64,000 bases of DNA from Methylobacterium sp. Leaf91 (GCF_001422815.1 NZ_LMMP01000050.1:62113-126112), one strand, 5' to 3'; shown: positions 17,566 through 25,978, numbered from the stretch's first letter. Numbers and translations are program-made. Notes: a model not told the origin generated them from the sequence alone.

Positions 17566-18837
17566 ATGTCCGGCACCGCCTGGAACGCCGCGGTGGTCGT
17601 CGCAGCCGGCCGCGGGATCCGCATCGGCGGTGACGTTCCCAAGCAATATCGCAGCGTCGGCGGACGCGCGGTCCTCACCCGGACCCTCGCCGCACTGGCG
17701 GCCCATCCCGACCTCGCGGTGATCCAGCCCGTGATCGCCGCGGACGCGGCCTCGTTCTACCACGCCTGCGTCGCGGAACTCGACCCCGTTCTGCGCGCCA
17801 AGCTCGCGGCGCCCGTCGAAGGCGGCGCCACGCGACAGCAATCCGTCCGGGCCGGTCTCGAAGCCCTGGCCGCAAAGTCGGTGGAAACGGGCGCGCCGGG
17901 CCTCGTCCTGGTTCACGACGCGGCCCGCCCGCATGTGGACGAGGCGCTGATCGACCGTGCCCTCGTCGCCGGTCGTGACCATGGCGCGGCGGTGCCCGGC
18001 ATCGCCGTCACCGATACGATCAAGATCGTCGAGGATGTCGGCCCGGGGATCGGCCGGGTGCGCGAGACCCCCGCCCGCGAATCCCTGCGCGCCGTCCAGA
18101 CCCCTCAGGCCTTCGCTTTCGCGCCCCTCCTCGCCGCCCACCGCCAGGCGGCGGAGGCGGACCTCCACGGCTTCACCGATGACGGGGCTCTGGCCGAATG
18201 GGCCGGGCTCGACGTAGTGGTGTTCGAGGGCGACCCGCGCAACCGCAAGATCACCCAGCCCTCCGACCTGATCGAGGCCGACCGCGGCTTTTCCGGCAGC
18301 GATGCCCTGCCCTCCGAACCAGAGACCGATTCCATGACGACCTACGTGACCCGCCTCGGGACCGGCTTCGACGTCCACGCCTTCACCGAGGGCGACCATG
18401 TCTGGCTCGGCGGCGTGAAGATCCCCGCCGATCGCGGCGTGCTCGCCCATTCCGACGGGGACGTGGCACTGCACGCTCTCACCGACGCCCTCCTGGGGGC
18501 GATCGCGGATGGCGATATCGGCACGCATTTCCCGCCCAGCGACGAGCAATGGCGCGGCGCCTCGTCCGACCGGTTCCTGGCCCATGCGGTGAAGCTCGTC
18601 CGCGACCGGGGCGGCCGGATCGATCATCTCGACATCACCGTCCTGGCGGAAGCGCCGCGCATCGGCGCCCATCGCGAGGCCATCCGCGCCCGCATCGCGG
18701 AGATCTGCGGCGTGAAGCTGAGCTCGGTCTCGATCAAGGCGACGACCACCGAGAAGCTCGGCTTCGTCGGCCGCGCCGAGGGACTCGCGGCCCAGGCGGC
18801 GGCGACGATCCGCCTGCCGGAAGAAGACGCGGCGTGA
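17566..18837 (+). CDS. ispDF: Bifunctional IspD/IspF isoprenoid synthesis enzyme
   Basis: This 423-aa fusion carries out two steps of the MEP pathway. The IspD cytidylyltransferase half (about 1-235) has VVVAAGRGIRIGGDVPKQY and LVHDAARP, and makes CDP-methylerythritol. The IspF half (about 260-420) has the metal-binding GTGFDVHAF, HSDGDVALHALTDALLGA and FPPSDEQWRGASS, and forms the cyclodiphosphate. The fusion is common in Alphaproteobacteria and Campylobacterota. ATG 17566 is preceded by GGGAG with 9-nt spacing; the in-frame ATG at 17548 has no ribosome binding site. The stop overlaps the pncC start. Confidence 0.97.
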   Translation: MSGTAWNAAVVVAAGRGIRIGGDVPKQYRSVGGRAVLTRTLAALAAHPDLAVIQPVIAADAASFYHACVAELDPVLRAKLAAPVEGGATRQQSVRAGLEALAAKSVETGAPGLVLVHDAARPHVDEALIDRALVAGRDHGAAVPGIAVTDTIKIVEDVGPGIGRVRETPARESLRAVQTPQAFAFAPLLAAHRQAAEADLHGFTDDGALAEWAGLDVVVFEGDPRNRKITQPSDLIEADRGFSGSDALPSEPETDSMTTYVTRLGTGFDVHAFTEGDHVWLGGVKIPADRGVLAHSDGDVALHALTDALLGAIADGDIGTHFPPSDEQWRGASSDRFLAHAVKLVRDRGGRIDHLDITVLAEAPRIGAHREAIRARIAEICGVKLSSVSIKATTTEKLGFVGRAEGLAAQAAATIRLPEEDAA

Positions 18838-19343
18838 TCGACGACCCGGCGCTCCTCGCCCGCGCCGAGGCGCTGGTGGCGGCCTATGCCGCCGCCGGCC
18901 TCCGTGCGGCCTGCGCCGAATCCTGCACCGGCGGCCTCGTCGCCGGGCTGCTCACCGCCGTTCCCGGCTCCTCGGCGGTGGTCGAGCGCGGTTTCGTGAC
19001 CTATTCTAACGAGGCCAAGACCGAGATGCTCGGTGTGCCCGCCGACCTCATCGCGACCCATGGGGCGGTGAGCAAATCCGTCGCCCGCGCCATGGCGGAT
19101 GGCGCGCTCGCCCACTCGCATGCGGATGTGGCGGTCTCGATCACCGGAATCGCCGGCCCGGGCGGCGGCAGCGAGGCCAAGCCCGTGGGCCTCGTGCATT
19201 TCGGCCTCGCCCGCCGGGGTGCCGCGACCCGACATATCGAGCGCCGCTACGGCGATCTCGGCCGAGGCGAAATCCGCCGCGCGGCCGTGGCAGAGACGCT
19301 GGAGCTGTTCGGCAGGGCCGTGGAGCCCGTCGGGACGGATTGA
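18834..19343 (+). CDS. pncC: CinA C-terminal family nicotinamide-nucleotide amidohydrolase
   Basis: This 169-aa protein corresponds to the stand-alone CinA C-terminal domain, which deamidates nicotinamide mononucleotide in NAD recycling. It contains ACAESCTGGLVAGLLTAVPGSS with the catalytic Ser/Lys region, the YSNEAKTEMLGV block and SITGIAGPGGGSEAKPVG. The start is GTG at 18834, overlapping the ispDF TGA by 4 nt, so translation is coupled. The competence-damage N-terminal domain is absent, as usual in this group. Confidence 0.95.
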   Translation: MIDDPALLARAEALVAAYAAAGLRAACAESCTGGLVAGLLTAVPGSSAVVERGFVTYSNEAKTEMLGVPADLIATHGAVSKSVARAMADGALAHSHADVAVSITGIAGPGGGSEAKPVGLVHFGLARRGAATRHIERRYGDLGRGEIRRAAVAETLELFGRAVEPVGTD

Positions 19344-19360
19344 GGCCTATGTCAGTTGCT

Positions 19361-19496
19361 TTTCCAAGGCTCTACCTCATCCTGAGGTGACGCGTAGCGG
19401 CCTCGAAGGAGGCTTCCAGCCAGCATCGAGCGATCTGGAGGGCTCCTTCGAGGCCGCCGCTGTGCGGCGTCACCTCAGGATGAGGTGGTCTGATTG
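19361..19496. repeat. CTCATCCTGAGG palindromic element, copy 1
   Basis: A long inverted repeat starts ACCTCATCCTGAGGTGACGC and ends in its complement, with inner arms CCTCGAAGGAGGCTTCCAG and CTGGAGGGCTCCTTCGAGG. The same element lies in opposite orientation at 25288-25436, including matching flanks (TTTCCAA and GTGGTCTG). It fills the 205-bp gap after pncC and may act as a transcript-end structure. Confidence 0.85.
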
Positions 19497-19548
19497 GATG
19501 ATCGACTTTAGTCTCGCCATCCGCTGAGACATCCGATCAGACTGCCTC

Positions 19549-19809
19549 TCAATCGGCGACTTCGCCGAGGATCGCGCCCGTCTTCGGATCGGCATCGAAC
19601 TTCATTTTTTGACCGTTCTTGATGCCCTCGCCGTCCCAATGGCCGTCATCGGCCTCGAGCTTCGTGATCTCGGTGTAGCCCTCGGCCATCAGCGCCTTCT
19701 TGACCTGATCGATGGGCAGCCAGTCGGGGCCGGGCTGGTCCGCCACGGCGAAGCCGGCGAGGCCGGCATTCAAGGCGAGGGCGAGGGCGAGAATCGGGAT
19801 CGGTCTCAC
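19549..19809 (-). CDS. Secreted PepSY-domain protein
   Basis: This 86-aa protein has a signal peptide (about 1-23, ending AVADQ) and a mature domain of the PepSY type (DQVKKALMAEGYTEITKLEADDG, then FDADPKTGAILGE). Such small periplasmic proteins are thought to inhibit peptidases or bind metals. ATG 19809 has GGAG (in CCGGAGAACACC) about 10 nt upstream. It stands alone between repeat-rich intergenic regions. Confidence 0.85.
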   Translation of the reverse strand: MRPIPILALALALNAGLAGFAVADQPGPDWLPIDQVKKALMAEGYTEITKLEADDGHWDGEGIKNGQKMKFDADPKTGAILGEVAD

Positions 19810-19930
19810 GGGGTGTTCTCCGGTGGCGCTGCGCCCCGGTATCTAGGGCCCCGCCCGGCATTGTCCGCTTATCTTATCTACGGTGCCACACATCTCCGCG
19901 GGTTGGTCGGGTCCGCTCTCCTGGAAGGCA

Positions 19931-20145
19931 GGGCGATTGCATATGGCACCACGCCGTCATTCCGGGTCGCCAGAGGCGAGCCCGGACCCGGAGGGCCGCG
20001 CCAGAGGCGTGCAATCCAGAGCCGCCGACGGTGCAAAGTCCTGCACCGCCTGTGTTTCTGGATCCTGGCCTCCGCTGCGCGGCCCCGGGATGACGGGGTG
20101 CTGCGATTCGATTTTCGACGAGCAAATCGGCATATGCGATCGCCC
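19931..20145. repeat. Nested inverted repeat in a gene-free stretch
   Basis: The 520-bp gap between 19,810 and 20,331 holds no gene. Its outer arms GGGCGATTGCATATG (19931-19945) and CATATGCGATCGCCC (20131-20145) match in 14 of 15 positions. Inside lie a second pair, CCGTCATTCCGGG (19954-19966) and CCCGGGATGACGG (20084-20096), a type common as an interspersed palindrome in Hyphomicrobiales. Confidence 0.75.
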
Positions 20146-20233
20146 TGCCCGGAAGGAGAGGGACAGGGTGAGGTGTGCGACTTCTCCGGATGTGGACCCC
20201 ACCTCACCCCAGCCCTCTCCTTCCAGGAGAGGG
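20146..20233. repeat. GGAAGGAGAGGG palindromic repeat
   Basis: Arms GGAAGGAGAGGGACAGGGTGAGGTG and their near-complement CACCTCACCCCAGCCCTCTCCTTCC enclose about 30 nt. It directly abuts the nested inverted repeat and resembles the palindrome at 57480-57681. Confidence 0.75.
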
Positions 20234-20331
20234 TGCCCGTCGCGCCTCATGTCGACCCCTCATAGGTAGAGAAACGGCCGTCGAGCAGATGTGTGAATCG
20301 AGTAGCCCGTCAGAGAACGGGCACCGGCGCG

Positions 20332-20787
20332 TCAGGCGACGCCGTACACCCGGTCCGCCCTGCCCTCGAACGCATCGGTGAACTTGCGGAAGGCGCGGTC
20401 GAACATCGTTCCCATGAGCAGGCCGAGGGTGCGGCTCTTGAACTCGTAGTTGATGAAGAAGTCGACGTCGCAGCCGGCGGGAGATTTCTCCTTGAAACCC
20501 CAGCGGTTCTCGAGGTGTCGGAACGGCCCGTCGATGTATTCGGCGACGATCTTCAGGTTCTGCGGATCGAGGGTGACGCGGGTGGTGAAGCGCTCGCGGA
20601 TCGCCTTGTAGCCCACCCCCATCTCGGCGACGAGAATCTCCGTCCCGTCCGCGCCGGGTTGGCGGCGCAGGACGCGCAGGGACTCACAGAGCGGCAGGAA
20701 TTCCGGATAGCGTTCCACGTCGGCCACGAGGTCGTACATCTGCTGCGGCGAGTGGCGCACCGCGCGGTTGATCCGGAAGGAAGGCAT
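20332..20787 (-). CDS. RatA/Coq10-type SRPBCC protein
   Basis: This 151-aa START-like protein matches the Coq10/RatA family (PF03364): VRHSPQQMYDLVADVERYPEFLPLC at the N-terminus and FFINYEFKSRTLGLLMGTMFDRAFRKFTDAFEGRA at the end. Coq10 binds ubiquinone and supports respiration, while E. coli RatA is named as a ribosome-association toxin. The conserved position next to lipA in Alphaproteobacteria favours a Coq10-like role. The ATG at 20787 is 6 nt after the lipA stop, so the two are co-transcribed. Confidence 0.93.
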   Translation of the reverse strand: MPSFRINRAVRHSPQQMYDLVADVERYPEFLPLCESLRVLRRQPGADGTEILVAEMGVGYKAIRERFTTRVTLDPQNLKIVAEYIDGPFRHLENRWGFKEKSPAGCDVDFFINYEFKSRTLGLLMGTMFDRAFRKFTDAFEGRADRVYGVA

Positions 20788-20793
20788 CGGCCC

Positions 20794-21762
20794 TCAGGCG
20801 TTGGCAGGCGCGAGCCGAGCGAGCCGGGCGGCCTTCAATCGAGAAAAATCCTCGCCCGCATGGTGCGAGGAGCGGGTCAGGGGCGTCGCCGAGACGAGGA
20901 GGAAACCCTTGGAATAGGCCGTGGTTTCAAGGGTCTTGAATTCTTCCGGCGGGACGAAGCGCCTCACCTCGTGGTGCTTCTTCGTCGGCTGCAGGTACTG
21001 GCCGATGGTGAGGAAGTCCACATCCGCCGAACGCAGGTCGTCCATGAGCTGGACGATCTCGTTCCGCTCCTCGCCGAGGCCGACCATGATGCCGGACTTG
21101 GTGAAGATGGTGGGGTCGAGCTCCTTCACCCGCTGCAGCAGGCGGACCGAATGGAAGTAGCGCGCGCCGGGGCGGACGGTGAGGTAATTGCCCGGCACTG
21201 TCTCCATGTTGTGGTTGAACACGTCCGGCCGTGCCTCCACGACGAGCTCCAGCGCCCCGTCCTTGCGGAGGAAATCGGGGGTGAGCACCTCGATCGTGGT
21301 GTTGGGGCTGCGCTCGCGAATGGCCCGGATGGTGCGGAAGAAATGCATCGCCCCGCCATCGGCGAGGTCGTCGCGATCCACCGACGTGATCACCACGTGA
21401 TGCAGGCCGAGCTTGGCCACCGAATCGGCGATCTTGGCGGGCTCGTCGTCGTCGAGGGCGTTCGGCAGGCCGGTGCGCACGTTGCAGAAGGCGCAGGCCC
21501 GCGTGCAGGTGTCGCCCATGATCATGAAGGTGGCGTGCTTCTTCTCCCAGCACTCGCCGATATTGGGGCAGCCCGCTTCCTCGCAGACCGTGACGAGGCC
21601 GTGCTCCTTCACGATGGCGCGGGTGGCGTTCCAGCCGGGCGATCCGGGTGCCTTCACCCGGATCCAGTCGGGCTTGCGCTGGATCGGGTTGTCGGGGCGA
21701 TGCGCCTTTTCCGGGTGCCGGGGGCGCTGGTCGTTTCGCAGGAGATCGAGGACGACGGCCAT
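20794..21762 (-). CDS. lipA: Lipoyl synthase
   Basis: This 322-aa radical SAM enzyme inserts two sulfurs into octanoyl groups on lipoyl domains, here those of PdhB and PdhC. It has the auxiliary cluster motif CEEAGCPNIGEC, the radical SAM motif CTRACAFCNV, and the C-terminal TRSSHHAGEDF. The ATG at 21762 (MAVVLDLL) matches the family N-terminus; the GTG 22 codons upstream is less likely. Its position downstream of the pyruvate dehydrogenase genes makes functional sense. Confidence 0.97.
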   Translation of the reverse strand: MAVVLDLLRNDQRPRHPEKAHRPDNPIQRKPDWIRVKAPGSPGWNATRAIVKEHGLVTVCEEAGCPNIGECWEKKHATFMIMGDTCTRACAFCNVRTGLPNALDDDEPAKIADSVAKLGLHHVVITSVDRDDLADGGAMHFFRTIRAIRERSPNTTIEVLTPDFLRKDGALELVVEARPDVFNHNMETVPGNYLTVRPGARYFHSVRLLQRVKELDPTIFTKSGIMVGLGEERNEIVQLMDDLRSADVDFLTIGQYLQPTKKHHEVRRFVPPEEFKTLETTAYSKGFLLVSATPLTRSSHHAGEDFSRLKAARLARLAPANA

Positions 21763-21866
21763 GGCATACCGGGCAAGCTGCGCCGGCAACGCGCCGGTGC
21801 TCAGGCCGGAACGTAATGGCTCGGCCACCGCATCGCAAACGATCGGGAAACGATCCGCCGAACCTG

Positions 21867-22157
21867 TCAGTAGCTCATGCCGCGCCCGCGGATCGCCCGG
21901 TAGATGGTGATGATGATGACCGCGCCCACGGTCGCCGAGATGAGGTTGCGCCAGAAGCCGTAGATCGGGATGTGGAGCTTGGCGGCGAGGTAGTTCCCCA
22001 GCAGGCCGCCGAGGATGCCCATCGCGATGTTGGCGAACAGGCCCATATTCGCGGCGGTGAACTGTTCTGCGAGCCAGCCCGCCAGGGCGCCGATGAGGAT
22101 GGCCATGAACAATCCCATGCCGGGCTGCCCCAGCGCACCGTAGACTTCGCCATCCAT
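21867..22157 (-). CDS. GlsB/YeaQ/YmgE family membrane protein
   Basis: This 96-aa protein has three predicted transmembrane helices and the glycine-rich pattern GALAGWLAEQF, GILGGLLGNYLAAKL and ISATVGAVIIITIYRAIRG of the transglycosylase-associated YeaQ/GlsB family, linked to envelope stress. ATG 22157 has AGGAG 8 nt upstream, better than upstream in-frame codons. It may be transcribed independently of lipA, which starts 105 bp downstream. Confidence 0.9.
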   Translation of the reverse strand: MDGEVYGALGQPGMGLFMAILIGALAGWLAEQFTAANMGLFANIAMGILGGLLGNYLAAKLHIPIYGFWRNLISATVGAVIIITIYRAIRGRGMSY

Positions 22158-22389
22158 AGTCGTTGCTCCTCGCGATGAACGGGGGGACGCCCCGCGTCGC
22201 ATCCTACCTGTGATGCCCCGCTGCGTGGCGCAAGTTGCCCTGGCGGACCTGATATCGAGTTTTCCCGCGCTGCGATCTTCGCGTGGATGGACGCAGGTCA
22301 TGCAATGACAGGTTTAGGCTCGGTCAATCGGGTGGATGCACCTCGGTCCGGAGCGTAGTCAGCCTCATGGTGCAAGATATAATACAAAA

Positions 22390-22407
22390 TTAACGATGTT
22401 TCTTAAC
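22390..22407. promoter_or_regulatory. TTAAC pair with 8-bp spacing (CtrA-like)
   Basis: TTAAC (22390-22394) and TTAAC (22403-22407) form a direct repeat, but with 8 bp between instead of the 6 of a canonical CtrA site. It lies in the same AT-rich upstream region as the perfect box at 22481 and may be an auxiliary site. Confidence 0.35.
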
Positions 22408-22480
22408 CATGATTCGACTGAACCCGGCATAGTTAGGGAAAATTTTACGTATTAATTTCCACACACTTGTCAGCATCTTG

Positions 22481-22496
22481 TTAACGATCCCTTAAC
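22481..22496 (+). promoter_or_regulatory. Perfect CtrA box TTAAC-N6-TTAAC
   Basis: The sequence TTAAC GATCCC TTAAC matches the full consensus of the alphaproteobacterial cell-cycle regulator CtrA. It is 56 bp upstream of the reductase start at 22552. The gene-free stretch 22158-22551 also contains this AT-rich control region and nothing else that I recognise. Confidence 0.65.
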
Positions 22497-22551
22497 TATC
22501 TTTGGGCTGCCGAAACGTCCGCCCGGATGTGCAGTCCTTGGAGCGAGTGCT

Positions 22552-23763
22552 GTGAGTCGAATTCTTCTGACAGGTGCGACAGGGCTCATCGGCGGTGCTG
22601 TCCTGCACCGCGCCCTGGTGGCGAAAACCGATGCCGAATGGGTCTGCCTGGTGCGCGCCTCCGACGAGGAGGCCGGGCGTCAGCGCATCGCGGCGCGTCT
22701 CGGCCGCTTCACGAGTGCCCTGAACGCCCAGCGGATGGCACAGCGCGTGGAGATCGTGGCGGGCGATTTCACCAAGGCCGACCAGATCGCCGATCCGCGT
22801 CTCGATTCCGTGACGCAGGTTCTGCATCTGGCCGCCGACACCTCGTGGTGGGCGCAGGAGAAGGTGCACCGGACCAACCATGACGGCACCCTGGCTCTGG
22901 CCCGGCGCGCGGCGCGGATGCCGCGGCTCGACCGTTTCCTGCATGTGAGCACGGCGATGATCTGCGGCGGCAAGCCGCCCGCCATGGTGGACGAGACCCG
23001 CTACCCCGACCCCGACGCCGCGCATCTCGTGCATTACAGCGCCTCGAAAGCCGCCGCCGAGACGTCGCTCGCGGCCGGTTTCGCGGACCTGCCCCTCGTG
23101 GTGGCGCGCCCCTCCATCGTGCTCGGCCATTCGACGCTGGGCGCCCGGCCGGGTTCGAGCATCCTCTGGGTGATCCGCGCCTGCGACCGGTTGCGGCTCG
23201 TCGCCGGTTCCCGCGACGGGACCGTCGACATCGTCCCCACCGACTGGGTGGCCGACACCCTGGTGGAGATGCTCGCGAGGCCCGCCCTCGCCCACGGCAC
23301 CTACCACCTCTCCGCCGGCACGGTGAGCCGCACCCGCTGGAGCGAACTCGGCCGCACCCTCGATCGCGTCGACCCGGCCGAGGGTCCGCGCCACTACGAG
23401 GAATTCTCCGCCCGCGACCGGGCGACCCTTCACGCGCGCTTCACCGAGGTCTTCGGAATGGACGAGGCGATCAAGGTGGCGATGTTCCGGGCGCTGCAGG
23501 CCTATTACCGGTTCTGCGAACTCGACGTGACCTTCGACAATACCCGCCTCCTGGCGGAGGGCTTTGCCCCTCCCCCCGCGCTCTCGGAATACATCGGCCG
23601 CTGCATCGAGACCTCCGGCGAGATCATCGATCAGTTCCGCGAGGATTTCGGCGGATTTGCCGGGGCGCCCGTGCGGGGCGAGCAGACCGCTCGTCCGAGG
23701 CCGTCCCAGCCCGATGGCGTCACGAACCGGACCGTGGCGCGACGTGGATCCGCCCCAGGCTGA
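22552..23763 (+). CDS. Extended SDR / thioester-reductase-like NAD(P)-binding protein
   Basis: This 403-aa protein has the extended short-chain dehydrogenase fold with the nucleotide motif GATGLIG at residues 8-14 and catalytic YSASK near 165. It is closest in layout to the male-sterility/NAD_binding_4 type that acts on acyl thioesters or lipids. After residue 260 a helical region replaces the usual substrate domain, and the last 40 residues are polar and low in complexity. The start is GTG 22552 with GGAG upstream. The upstream region has CtrA-type sites, so cell-cycle control is possible. The substrate is unknown. Confidence 0.8.
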   Translation: MSRILLTGATGLIGGAVLHRALVAKTDAEWVCLVRASDEEAGRQRIAARLGRFTSALNAQRMAQRVEIVAGDFTKADQIADPRLDSVTQVLHLAADTSWWAQEKVHRTNHDGTLALARRAARMPRLDRFLHVSTAMICGGKPPAMVDETRYPDPDAAHLVHYSASKAAAETSLAAGFADLPLVVARPSIVLGHSTLGARPGSSILWVIRACDRLRLVAGSRDGTVDIVPTDWVADTLVEMLARPALAHGTYHLSAGTVSRTRWSELGRTLDRVDPAEGPRHYEEFSARDRATLHARFTEVFGMDEAIKVAMFRALQAYYRFCELDVTFDNTRLLAEGFAPPPALSEYIGRCIETSGEIIDQFREDFGGFAGAPVRGEQTARPRPSQPDGVTNRTVARRGSAPG

Positions 23764-23851
23764 TCCCTTCCTTGCCGTAGCCAAATCTCACCTCGCCCAT
23801 GTAATCTGAGCGAAGGGCGTCCGGCTCGGGCGCGGATACAGGGTCACCACC

Positions 23852-25198
23852 ATGCGGAATCGATCGAAGCTCGGCCTTGCGGCCTTGGGCGTAGTGCTTC
23901 TTGGCGGAGCGGCATTCCTCCGCTTCGTCGTCTACCCCGAGAAGGCCAGTCTCGAAGCCTCGGCCGGGGAAGGGGCCAACCCCACCCTCCCCGCTCCCAA
24001 CCCGACCTTGATGCCGACCGTGAACATCGCCCGCGTCGCCCGCTGGGAGAACGGCGCCAAGCCGAAGCCGGCCACTGGGCTTCAGGTCGCGGCCTATGCG
24101 GCCGGGTTCGACCATCCACGCTGGATGTATCTCCTGCCCAACGGCGATGTGCTGGTGGCGGAGGCGAACAAGCCCAAGACCGACGACCCCTCCACCGGCA
24201 TCGCCGACTGGGTCGCCGACAAGGTGAAGAGCATGGCCGGCGCCGGCGTGCCGAGCCCGGACCGGATCGTGCTCCTGCGCGACAAGGATGGCGACGGGGT
24301 CGCCGAGGAGCGCCACATGTTCCTCACCGGCCTGCACTCGCCCTTCGGCATGGCCCTGGTGGGCGGCGATCTCTACGTCGCCAATGCCGATGCCCTGGTG
24401 AAGGTGCCCTACACACAGGGCCAGACCGAGATCACCGCGAAGCCCGAGAGGGTGGTCGAGCTACCGTCCGGCATCAACCACCATTGGACGAAGAACGTCA
24501 TCGCGAGCCCGGATGGTAACAAGCTCTTCGTCACCGTGGGCTCGAACAGCAATGTCGGCGAGAACGGTCTCGACAAGGAGGTGGGCCGCGCCGCGATCTG
24601 GGAATACACGATCGGCACGAAGCAGATGCGCGAGTTCGCCACCGGCCTGCGCAACCCCAACGGCCTCGCCTTCGAGCCCACCACCGGCGCGCTCTGGACG
24701 GCGGTGAACGAGCGTGACGAGATCGGCAGCGACCTCGTGCCCGACTACGTCACCTCGGTGAAGGAGGGCGGCTTCTATAGCTGGCCCTACAGCTACTGGG
24801 GCAAGCATGTGGACGAGCGGGTCTCGCCGCAGAAGCCCGACCTCGTCGCCAAGGCCATCGCGCCGGACTATGCGGTCGGCACTCACACCGCGTCTCTGGG
24901 CATCGCCTTCTCCAACGGCTCGGCCCTGCCGCAGGCTTGGACAAGCGGCCTGTTCGTGGCCCAGCACGGCTCATGGAACCGCCGCCCGAAGAGCGGCTAC
25001 AAGGTGATCTATGTGCCCTTCAGGGACGGTAAGCCCACCGGCCAACCCGTCGAGGCGCTCACAGGCTTCCTCGATGCCGACGAGAAGGCGCAGGGGCGGC
25101 CCGTTGGCGTGATCCTCGACAAGACCGGGGCGCTGCTGGTGAGCGATGATGTGGGGAAGGTGGTGTGGCGGGTGAGTGGGGTGTCGCGGACGCAGTAA
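23852..25198 (+). CDS. Membrane-anchored sorbosone dehydrogenase-family protein
   Basis: This 448-aa protein has an N-terminal membrane anchor or signal segment (7-27) followed by a six-bladed beta-propeller of the soluble glucose/sorbosone dehydrogenase family. Supporting blocks are GFDHPRWMYLLPNGDVLVAEANK, SPFGMALVGGDLYVAN, GLRNPNGLAFEP and AQHGSWNRRPKSGYKV. Such proteins oxidise sugars in the periplasm with PQQ, and methylotrophs make PQQ for methanol dehydrogenase. The cofactor is assumed from the family. It follows the reductase by 88 bp. The next 428 bp hold no gene, only the palindrome at 25288-25436. Confidence 0.85.
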   Translation: MRNRSKLGLAALGVVLLGGAAFLRFVVYPEKASLEASAGEGANPTLPAPNPTLMPTVNIARVARWENGAKPKPATGLQVAAYAAGFDHPRWMYLLPNGDVLVAEANKPKTDDPSTGIADWVADKVKSMAGAGVPSPDRIVLLRDKDGDGVAEERHMFLTGLHSPFGMALVGGDLYVANADALVKVPYTQGQTEITAKPERVVELPSGINHHWTKNVIASPDGNKLFVTVGSNSNVGENGLDKEVGRAAIWEYTIGTKQMREFATGLRNPNGLAFEPTTGALWTAVNERDEIGSDLVPDYVTSVKEGGFYSWPYSYWGKHVDERVSPQKPDLVAKAIAPDYAVGTHTASLGIAFSNGSALPQAWTSGLFVAQHGSWNRRPKSGYKVIYVPFRDGKPTGQPVEALTGFLDADEKAQGRPVGVILDKTGALLVSDDVGKVVWRVSGVSRTQ

Positions 25199-25287
25199 TG
25201 GCGGCCCGTGTTAAAGAGCATCGACCGCTGTTTCAGACCTCGAAGCTTGGTTGATCGAACTGATGAGCGGATGCTTGTGCCAGAGCA

Positions 25288-25436
25288 GGTCATCCCAGCA
25301 GACCACCTCATCCTGAGGTGCCCTTTGCTTGAGCAAAGGGCCTCGAAGGAGACCTCCAGAGGCCGATGCGATACCTGGAAGCCTCCTTCGAGGCCGCTAT
25401 GCGGCACCTCAGGATGAGGTAAGGCTTTGGAAATAC
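25288..25436. repeat. CTCATCCTGAGG palindromic element, copy 2
   Basis: This is the inverted partner of the element at 19361-19496, beginning GACCACCTCATCCTGAGGTG and ending ACCTCAGGATGAGGT followed by AAGGCTTTGGAAA. The two copies are in opposite orientation about 6 kb apart. An extra small hairpin (CCCTTTGCTTGAGCAAAGGG, 25321-25340) is present in this copy. Confidence 0.85.
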
Positions 25437-25626
25437 ACCTCAAACAGGCTCTCAGAGCCCTCCGTTGCAGCGGGGGAGCTCCACGGAGACCGGCCAGAAA
25501 GCCGCGTCGCCCCGCCCCTGCGCTCATGCGCTGTGCATCCTCGTCGTGGGGCACGCGCAACTCGGCCGAGGCCTGACAGGGCGGGACATGCCGCGGCCAT
25601 GGCGCACTTCAGGCGATGCCGTCGGC

Positions 25627-25866
25627 TTACCCGCCGTGCATGGCCGCGGAGCGGACATAACCCCGCGAAATCAACCGGCTGGTCTCGCGTGCCCGACGTT
25701 CGGCCTGCATCAGGTCGGACAGCGCGTCGGTGATGGCGCAGCGGAGCGCGATCTCCGCATCCCCCGCCGTGCTCGTCAGATAGGCCTGGGCGATATCCTC
25801 CACCGGACAGTGCAGGCCCGGCTCCGCCTCACCCTCGTTCCTGATCCTGGTCAGCGTCTTCGGCAT
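25627..25866 (-). CDS. Small conserved-looking hypothetical protein
   Basis: This 79-aa soluble protein matches no family I recognise. It is predicted mostly helical, with an ITDALSDLMQAERRARETSRLIS segment. The ATG at 25866 follows GGAG with about 8-nt spacing and the codon usage is like its neighbours. A near-consensus CtrA box lies about 50 bp upstream. It is probably monocistronic. Confidence 0.6.
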   Translation of the reverse strand: MPKTLTRIRNEGEAEPGLHCPVEDIAQAYLTSTAGDAEIALRCAITDALSDLMQAERRARETSRLISRGYVRSAAMHGG

Positions 25867-25916
25867 GGCCCGTCTCCGACTCGTATTGAGAACGAAGACA
25901 GAACACGCCGTGACGG

Positions 25917-25932
25917 TTAACGGATCCTTACC
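25917..25932. promoter_or_regulatory. Near-consensus CtrA box
   Basis: TTAAC GGATCC TTACC differs from TTAAC-N6-TTAAC at one base. It lies about 50 bp upstream of the small gene starting at 25866 (minus strand) and behind the lpdA stop. Confidence 0.45.
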
Positions 25933-25978
25933 CGGGTGGTTATAAGCCTGTGGACATCGGCACGATGATGTGCCGGGC

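Noticed and set aside
25199..25626. Small open frames in the gap after the sorbosone dehydrogenase gene
   Set aside because: They lie on the palindromic repeat, lack ribosome binding sites and have no domain; only the gene at 25627 is supported.
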